NCBI RefSeq assembly: GCF_008727735.1
Contig: NZ_CP044227.1
Coordinates: 496,001 to 560,000, forward strand
Length of the DNA stretch: 64,000 nucleotides
Direction of reading: 5' to 3'
Source: Flintibacter sp. KGMB00164
GTDB lineage: Bacteria; Bacillota; Clostridia; Oscillospirales; Oscillospiraceae
Below are positions 59,505 to 64,000 of the stretch, piece after piece; within the stretch, counting starts at the first letter, position 1, and every line of letters begins with the position of its first letter. Below the pieces are notes generated by a model. The model was not told the DNA's origin and made no database searches. It saw only the letters and a list, made by a program, of their open reading frames with translations. A program made the translations under genes and the position numbers.

Positions 59505-60179
59505 TTAGGTTTTTTCAAAGCGATATCCTACACCGCGCAAAGTAACAATGCGATCGCTGTATGGAGAAATTGCGTGACGTACCTGCTTGATATGCGTATC
59601 CAATGTGCGGGTATCCTCAGGCAATTCGCCGCCCCAGACTGTATCCAGCAATTTTTTTCGCGAAAATACCACATCTGGGTGACTAGCCAACAGGGTCAGA
59701 AGATCAAATTCTTTTGGGGTGAGGCTGACCAGCGTGCCGTCTACAAGGACACGGCGGGCGGTCAGGTCGATATAAATTCCGTCTCGTTCAATGGATTGGG
59801 GCTCTAGGGAATCCAAGGACTTGCCCCGCTTTAAAATAGCAGATATGCGCAGCATCAATTCTCTGGGGGAAAAGGGTTTCGTCATATAATCATCGGCGCC
59901 CAGTTCCAAGCCATGAATACGGTCTTGTTCGCTGGTGCGCTCGGTAAGCATTAAAATAGGGACCTGAGAAAAGCTGCGAATCGTTTGACATACCGAAAAT
60001 CCATCCATTTCCGGTAAAAGAATAGCCAAAATAATAATATCAAACGCATTTTGGCGGCACATGGAAACCGCGGTGTAGCCATCACCGGCCTCCGCGACCT
60101 CGTATCCCTCCAGGCGTGCGTGGCGGCCGATTTGGCCGCGGACAGCCATATCACTGTCTACAATCAGGATACGTTTCAT
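59505..60179 (-). CDS. OmpR/PhoB-type response regulator with degenerate receiver (orphan)
   Basis: 224 residues. An N-terminal receiver and a C-terminal winged helix (about 130-222; LTPKEFDLLTLLASHPDVVFSRKKLLD, TLDTHIKQVRHAI, TLRGVGYRF). The conserved Thr (MLTER) and Lys101 (MTKPF) are kept, but the phospho-acceptor position is Ala52 (ILAILLPEMDG, codon GCT) and the acidic pair at the start reads Asp8-Ser9. It therefore probably works without phosphorylation. No kinase gene is adjacent. ATG 60179 follows GGAGG. It may bind the GGTAGAC repeats next to it (inference). Confidence 0.92.
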   Translation of the reverse strand: MKRILIVDSDMAVRGQIGRHARLEGYEVAEAGDGYTAVSMCRQNAFDIIILAILLPEMDGFSVCQTIRSFSQVPILMLTERTSEQDRIHGLELGADDYMTKPFSPRELMLRISAILKRGKSLDSLEPQSIERDGIYIDLTARRVLVDGTLVSLTPKEFDLLTLLASHPDVVFSRKKLLDTVWGGELPEDTRTLDTHIKQVRHAISPYSDRIVTLRGVGYRFEKT

Positions 60180-60307
60180 GGGGGACCTCCTCTCTCTCCT
60201 GGGGAAAGGCGGGCGGCAGTGTTTTGGGGCAGTACAAGCAGACACCCCGAACCCGCCTGTTAGCGCGGGGGAAGAAAAATCCGATAAACGATGGGAAACC
60301 GGGCCTG

Positions 60308-60640
60308 TCAGGACCAAGATTCCCAGATTTGCGGGCAGTAACCCACAGTGGCCTGTTTTCCGTTGCGGACAATGGGGAGATTAAGCAGCGTGGGATCTTC
60401 ATAAAGCTTATCCAGCTTGGCCTGATCCGAAGCCAGGTATTCCAGCAGGGTATAATCTGGATGTTTGGGATCTATCATTGCCTCCAGACCCACCGCTTGC
60501 CGTACGCTGGACAATTCTCCGCGGCTCATACCGTACTTCCGCACATCGATAGCCTGAAACTTAATGCGCCGTTCTTTAAACCAGCGCTCCGCCTTTTTAG
60601 TATCGAAGCTTTTGGAAGCGCCGAAGATCTGAATATTCAT
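60308..60640 (-). CDS. ArsC/Spx-like thioredoxin-fold protein lacking the expected Cys
   Basis: 110 residues. The plan of the ArsC-related family: IQIFGASKSFDTKKAERWFKE, FQAIDVRKYGMSRGEL, LLEYLASDQAKLDKLYEDP, LLNLPIVRNGKQATVGYCPQIW. At the family's N-terminal Cys position there is Ser11 (AGC), so arsenate reduction by the usual route is unlikely. It may be a regulatory or degenerate member. GGGAGG stands 7 nt upstream; the ATG overlaps the stop of the small upstream frame 60637-60843. Confidence 0.8.
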   Translation of the reverse strand: MNIQIFGASKSFDTKKAERWFKERRIKFQAIDVRKYGMSRGELSSVRQAVGLEAMIDPKHPDYTLLEYLASDQAKLDKLYEDPTLLNLPIVRNGKQATVGYCPQIWESWS

Positions 60641-60843
60641 TCATCAACCTCCCATACGGGCAAAAACGGCAAAGTTCGGGAAGATACCGCCACAGCGGTT
60701 ATTGAAGATGGAGCAGTAAAAGAATAACCGATTTGACGGAGCAAAATGCGGAATTTCTCGCATAATATGCGCCATGAGCATATTTTTTTCCCATACTGTC
60801 CAAAGGTGGCGAAGTGCGGCGGAGCAAGCTCAAACCGATCCAT
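60637..60843 (-). CDS. Possible small protein upstream of and coupled to the ArsC-like gene
   Basis: 68 residues, not recognised (MDRFELAPPHFATFGQYG at the start, several Cys and Arg). In favour: a sigma-A-like promoter at 60881-60909, AAGGAGG 7 nt before the ATG at 60843, and a stop that overlaps the next start (ATGA). Against: composition is ordinary and other frames are also partly open. It may be a leader peptide. Confidence 0.4.
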   Translation of the reverse strand: MDRFELAPPHFATFGQYGKKICSWRILCEKFRILLRQIGYSFTAPSSITAVAVSSRTLPFLPVWEVDE

Positions 60844-60880
60844 GGGAGTCCCTCCTTCCGACTGTATATTTTGTAGGAAA

Positions 60881-60909
60881 AGTATACCATATTTCCAGGG
60901 AGGGGACAA
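60881..60909 (-). promoter_or_regulatory. Promoter toward the small frame and ArsC-like gene
   Basis: Minus strand TTGTCC (60909-60904), 17 bp, TATACT (60886-60881). Confidence 0.65.
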
Positions 60910-60967
60910 GAGGTGGACCAAAATTAACCGCAGAAATGGCCCGATCATGGTCACAATCACAAACTTT

Positions 60968-60995
60968 TTGGCAGATCCGCCCTGGGTGGTATACA
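60968..60995 (+). promoter_or_regulatory. Possible rnj promoter
   Basis: TTGGCA (60968-60973), 16 bp, TATACA (60990-60995). A second -10-like TATACT lies at 61013-61018 without a good -35. Confidence 0.45.
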
Positions 60996-61322
60996 TTTTG
61001 GGAGAGTTGTGCTATACTAAAACAACCATTGCAGCGCAGTTCGGAGAAAAAACGGGCGAATGCTGCAGACAGTGTGCCGGAGTTGCGGATAAAAGCGGCT
61101 CTGGGTTTAATTGGTGACGCGCTGGCGGTGACAGGACGAAAGGCGCGCATAAAAAGAAAACAGGACGTAAAAGGCGAAAGAATCTCTCACCTCCCGCGGC
61201 GAAGCAGGGCCGGGGCAGAGGGACCTTCCGTCTGTTTTCCGTGCGCGGGCACGGTCTTTCGCCATGCGTCCAGAGATACAAAAAGTATTAAAGTTCACTT
61301 ATATTACAGTAAAGGAGTTATT

Positions 61323-62981
61323 ATGGCTGAAAAACTGAAAATTATTTCTCTGGGCGGTCTCAATGAGATCGGTAAGAACCTGACTGTTTACGAGTATGGC
61401 AACGACATTATTGTCGTGGACTGCGGCATGGGCTTCCCGGACGATGACATGTACGGTATCGACGTGGTTATTCCCGATGTCAGCTACCTTATTAAAAATC
61501 AGAGCAAGATCCGGGGTATTTTTATCACCCATGGACACGAGGACCACATCGGTGCTCTGCCCTATGTCCTGCGTTCGGTGAATGCCCCCATCTATGCCAC
61601 CCGTATGAGCGCGGGCCTTATTAAATTAAAGCTGGAGGAGCACCGTCTGCTCTCCAAGACCAAGCTTATTACCTGCGAGGCGGGCAACGTCATCCAGGCG
61701 GGCAAATTCTCTGTGGAGTTCATCCACGTCAATCACTCTATTGCCGATGCGGTGGCCTTTGCCATCCGCTGTCCTCTGGGTGTCTGCGTGCATACCGGTG
61801 ACTTCAAGATCGACGCTACCCCCATCCAGGGCGGCATGATCGACCTGGCCCGCCTGGGCCAGCTGGGCAACGAGGGTGTGCTGGCGCTGCTGGCTGACTC
61901 CACCAATGTGGAACGTCCCGGCTTTACCCGTACCGAGCGCAGCGTGGGCGCTTCCTTTGATGCCCTGTTCCGTGGCTGTGAGGAGCGTATTATCGTCACC
62001 ACTTTTGCCTCCAACGTGGACCGCATCCAGCAGATCATCGATGTAGCCTCCCGCTATGGCCGGAAGGTAGCGGTCACTGGCCGTTCTATGGAGAATATTA
62101 TGAAGGTCTCCACGGAACTGGGCTATATGAATATCCCCGACGGAGTCCTGATGGATCTAAACCACATTAAATCTCTGCCGAAGAATAAGGTATGTATCAT
62201 TACCACTGGCAGCCAGGGCGAGACCATGTCGGCTCTGAGCCGTATGGCTTTCTCCACCCACCGCCAGGTAGATATCCAGCCCGGCGACCGGATCATTATC
62301 TCTGCCTCTGCCATTCCGGGCAATGAGAACTCCATCGGCAACGTCATTAACGAGCTCTACCGCAAGGGCGCGGAGGTTCTCAATGAGCGGGAGCGCGCCC
62401 TGCACGTCTCCGGCCACGCCTGCCAGGAGGAGTTGAAGATCATTCACGCTCTGGTCAAGCCCAAGTACTTCATTCCCGTCCACGGCGAGCAGCGCATGCT
62501 GCAGATCCACGCCAAGCTGGCCTGTGAAGTGGGCATGGATCCCCGGAACGTGATCATCAGCGATATTGGCCGGGTCATTGAGTTTACGGCCAAGGGGTGC
62601 AAGCTGGCTGGTACCGTTACTGCGGGCAAGGTGTTCGTGGATGGCTCCGGCGTAGGCGATGTGGGCAGCGTGGTTCTGCGTGACCGCCGCCATCTGGCCG
62701 AGGACGGTATGGTAGTGGTAGTGGCCGCCATGTCCGGGGAGGACGGCGCTCTGGTATCCGGTCCGGATATCATCACCCGTGGTTTTGTATATGTAAAGGA
62801 GTCCGAAGGACTGATGGAGGAGCTGCGCCAGGTGGCGTTGGACTCCATTCTCAGCGTAGATATCCGCTACGCCACCGACTGGTCGGCCATCAAGCAGACC
62901 ATCAAGGGCGACCTGTCCAACTACCTTTATAAAAAGACAAAGCGTTCTCCCATGATCCTGCCTGTGATCATGGAAGTCTAA
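61323..62981 (+). CDS. rnj: Ribonuclease J
   Basis: 552 residues, the usual RNase J size (about 555). Metallo-beta-lactamase/beta-CASP fold: FITHGHEDHIGALPY holds the metal site, HTGDFKIDATPI and ADSTNVERPGFTRTE follow, the beta-CASP block runs from about 210-360 (GRSMENIMKVS, TTGSQGE), then HVSGHACQEELK, FIPVHGEQRML and the C-terminal domain. Processes and degrades mRNA and rRNA by endo- and 5' exonuclease activity. The ATG at 61323 follows AAAGGAG; longer in-frame starts lie in the leader and are rejected. Confidence 0.95.
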   Translation: MAEKLKIISLGGLNEIGKNLTVYEYGNDIIVVDCGMGFPDDDMYGIDVVIPDVSYLIKNQSKIRGIFITHGHEDHIGALPYVLRSVNAPIYATRMSAGLIKLKLEEHRLLSKTKLITCEAGNVIQAGKFSVEFIHVNHSIADAVAFAIRCPLGVCVHTGDFKIDATPIQGGMIDLARLGQLGNEGVLALLADSTNVERPGFTRTERSVGASFDALFRGCEERIIVTTFASNVDRIQQIIDVASRYGRKVAVTGRSMENIMKVSTELGYMNIPDGVLMDLNHIKSLPKNKVCIITTGSQGETMSALSRMAFSTHRQVDIQPGDRIIISASAIPGNENSIGNVINELYRKGAEVLNERERALHVSGHACQEELKIIHALVKPKYFIPVHGEQRMLQIHAKLACEVGMDPRNVIISDIGRVIEFTAKGCKLAGTVTAGKVFVDGSGVGDVGSVVLRDRRHLAEDGMVVVVAAMSGEDGALVSGPDIITRGFVYVKESEGLMEELRQVALDSILSVDIRYATDWSAIKQTIKGDLSNYLYKKTKRSPMILPVIMEV

Positions 62982-63039
62982 CCTACTTTTTTCGAGAAAA
63001 AAGTAGGCAAAAAAGCTTCCTGCGAAACTTCGTTTCGCC
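62982..63039. repeat. Modular palindromic repeat, copy C
   Basis: CCTACTTTTT...AAAAAGTAGG (62982-63007) begins directly at the rnj stop codon; GCGAAACttcGTTTCGC follows (63022-63038). These two modules are shared with copies A and B but in reversed order. The AGCTTTC module is reduced here to AGCTTCC. Confidence 0.75.
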
Positions 63040-63228
63040 TCATAAAGCCCTCCTGCAAGGAGTTCCTCCGCCCGAAAGCGCAGGAATAAAATGAAATTCC
63101 GTCATTTCCGGCGACATGTGCGTCGGAAATGACACATCTCATGAAAGGTGGGCCGACTTTTCCGTAAGGAATCGAGGCTCACCTTTCATGTATCCCCTCT
63201 CGAAAAAGTGGCGCAGCCATTTTTTCGA

Positions 63229-63277
63229 AAAAAAGCCCCTGGGTGTACGCGTACGAGCAACACCCAGGGGCTTTTTG
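63229..63277. terminator. Strong terminator upstream of the second SLH gene
   Basis: 16-bp stem AAAAGCCCCTGGGTGT with its complement, 13-nt loop, TTTTT on the right and A-run on the left. Confidence 0.9.
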
Positions 63278-63501
63278 CCATATTTGAAGGGGTATGTCCA
63301 CCAAAACTTCTACCAATTTGGGCCGATTTTACTCCTCCGCAAAAAAAGCAGGTATAAAACCGAGAAAGCTGGGCACAGTGCCCAAAAGGAAAAATCCTCC
63401 AAGAACATTTTCGGGGAAAAAGCCCATGGAAATCCTCAAAAGGCCGCATTGTAACAATTCTGACGCAATGTTACGGTTGTGTTACACTTGATCAAAACCC
63501 G

Positions 63502-63530
63502 TTGACGAACCGGGTTCGATGGAGTATGAT
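63502..63530 (+). promoter_or_regulatory. Sigma-A promoter of the second SLH gene
   Basis: TTGACG (63502-63507), 17 bp, TATGAT (63525-63530); leader of about 105 nt. Confidence 0.8.
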
Positions 63531-63641
63531 ACGTGTACAGGCAAGGGGAGTTATGCTTTGCGATTTTGGCAAAAAAGTTCGCTTTTTGGCCAATATTTAG
63601 GAGAAAACAATCCTTCCTGAATAAAAAAGGAGGAATTTCCA

Positions 63642-64000
63642 ATGAGAAACCTGAAGCGTGCTCTCAGCCTGCTCCTGTCCTCTACCATGGTTCTTGGTAT
63701 GCTGGTCATGGGCGGCAGCGCTGAGAGCTACAAGGACGTTGATCGTGCTGACAATCAGGAAGCCATCGAGGTCCTGCAGGCTGTGGGCATCATGACTGGT
63801 GACGAGAACGGAAACTTTAATCCCGATAAGACTGTCACCCGTAATGAGATGGCTGTCATCATGTCCCAGCTCCTGAACCTGGACTACGACTACTATCGTG
63901 GTACCAATCCCTTTACCGACGTGCCCGATTGGGCCGCCCCCTACGTGGCCGCTTGTGCCGCCGAGGGTGTTGTTGCCGGTATTGGTAACGGTCTGTATGG
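63642..64000 (+). CDS. SLH-domain surface protein, partial (N-terminus only)
   Basis: 119 codons before the window ends. The signal peptide MRNLKRALSLLLSSTMV is nearly the same as in the SLH protein at 56251-59229. Two SLH segments follow: AVGIMTGDENGNFNPDKTVTRNEMA (about 42-75) and FTDVPDWAAPYVAACAAEGVVAGIG (about 92-117). AAGGAGG stands 7 nt before the ATG. The rest, and thus the function, lies outside the window. Confidence 0.92.
   Translation, partial: MRNLKRALSLLLSSTMVLGMLVMGGSAESYKDVDRADNQEAIEVLQAVGIMTGDENGNFNPDKTVTRNEMAVIMSQLLNLDYDYYRGTNPFTDVPDWAAPYVAACAAEGVVAGIGNGLY

Larger units (their letters stand above)
60844..61322. other. Divergent intergenic region with long rnj leader
   Basis: Contains the two promoters described and a leader of about 320 nt before RNase J. 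The leader has several short GC-rich palindromes (for example GTGCGCGGGCAC-like at 61242-61253) and a purine-rich tract. No known riboswitch or RNA could be recognised. The frame is open in register with rnj for much of this stretch but shows no protein-like features. Confidence 0.5.
63040..63641. other. Palindrome-rich intergenic region between rnj and the second SLH gene
   Basis: Three further inverted repeats: GTCATTTCCG (63101-63110) with CGGAAATGAC (63124-63133); CATGAAAGGTG (63140-63150) with CACCTTTCATG (63180-63190); and a terminator at 63229-63277. Then come about 220 AT-rich bases with the SLH promoter at 63502. No gene is supported; an open frame at 63116-63454 runs through the hairpins and is not protein-like. 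Confidence 0.6.

Noticed and set aside
60774..61322. 183-codon upstream extension of rnj in the same frame
   Set aside because: RNase J similarity begins at the ATG at 61323, which has a good ribosome site; the extension overlaps both promoters and has no protein-like pattern.
63116..63454. 112-codon plus-strand frame after rnj
   Set aside because: It runs through the terminator and palindromes and has Lys-rich low-complexity composition without a ribosome site.
1..64000. CRISPR array, tRNA, rRNA, insertion sequence or transposase
   Set aside because: No evenly spaced identical repeats with spacers, no cloverleaf or rRNA-like stretch and no transposase frame were seen.

Overview
The window looks like a chromosome segment of a high-GC clostridial gut bacterium of the Oscillospiraceae type (the Flavonifractor / Lawsonibacter / Pseudoflavonifractor neighbourhood). 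Evidence for a Gram-positive Firmicute: strong AGGAGG ribosome sites with many TTG/GTG starts, SLH-anchored surface proteins, paired LytR-CpsA-Psr proteins, RNase J, the yycJ-rlmH pair, a GlgC/GlgD glycogen system and sigma-A promoters with 17-bp spacers. Genus is an inference. No rRNA, tRNA, CRISPR array, insertion sequence or replication origin was seen.

Layout. 1-3453 (minus): a LytTR response regulator and sensor kinase, followed by the start of a membrane-anchored GH3 glycosidase whose promoter region carries a LytTR-type direct repeat. 3657-12267: phosphofructokinase, acyl-CoA ligase, RlmI, CYTH protein, two paralogous LCP proteins, M20 amidohydrolase. 12421-18374 (minus): phosphoglucomutase, RlmH, YycJ, MurA, HemW. 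18622-21090: an XRE regulator with three related small membrane proteins and an RluA-type pseudouridine synthase. 21138-23621 (minus): metal-responsive ArsR regulator, free-standing HMA chaperone and P-type ATPase. 23822-27420: DUF4358-like lipoprotein, MBOAT acyltransferase and DHHW protein, a probable surface O-acylation unit. 27536-32292 (minus): radical SAM protein, MutY, C_GCAxxG protein, RecG.

32413-45348 (minus) is the most striking part: one tightly coupled operon of phage head and contractile-tail genes (terminase, portal, protease, capsid, connectors, sheath, tube, frameshifted chaperone, LysM protein, hub, spike, gp25, gpJ, gpI). It has its own terminator and lies between recG and a D,D-carboxypeptidase gene. 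No integrase, repressor, replication, lysis or tail-fibre gene is visible, and a 195-residue protein sits where the tape-measure gene should be. It may be a domesticated particle (gene-transfer-agent-like or another capsid-tail device) or a degraded prophage.

45518-56181 (plus): D,D-carboxypeptidase, then glgB-glgC-glgD, glgA, glgP and rpiB, a full glycogen synthesis and breakdown set. 56251-64000: an SLH surface protein, an orphan OmpR-type regulator lacking the phospho-acceptor Asp, an ArsC-like protein lacking its expected Cys, RNase J with a long leader, and the start of a second SLH protein. A modular palindromic repeat lies directly at three gene ends (near 12332, 27478 and 62982).
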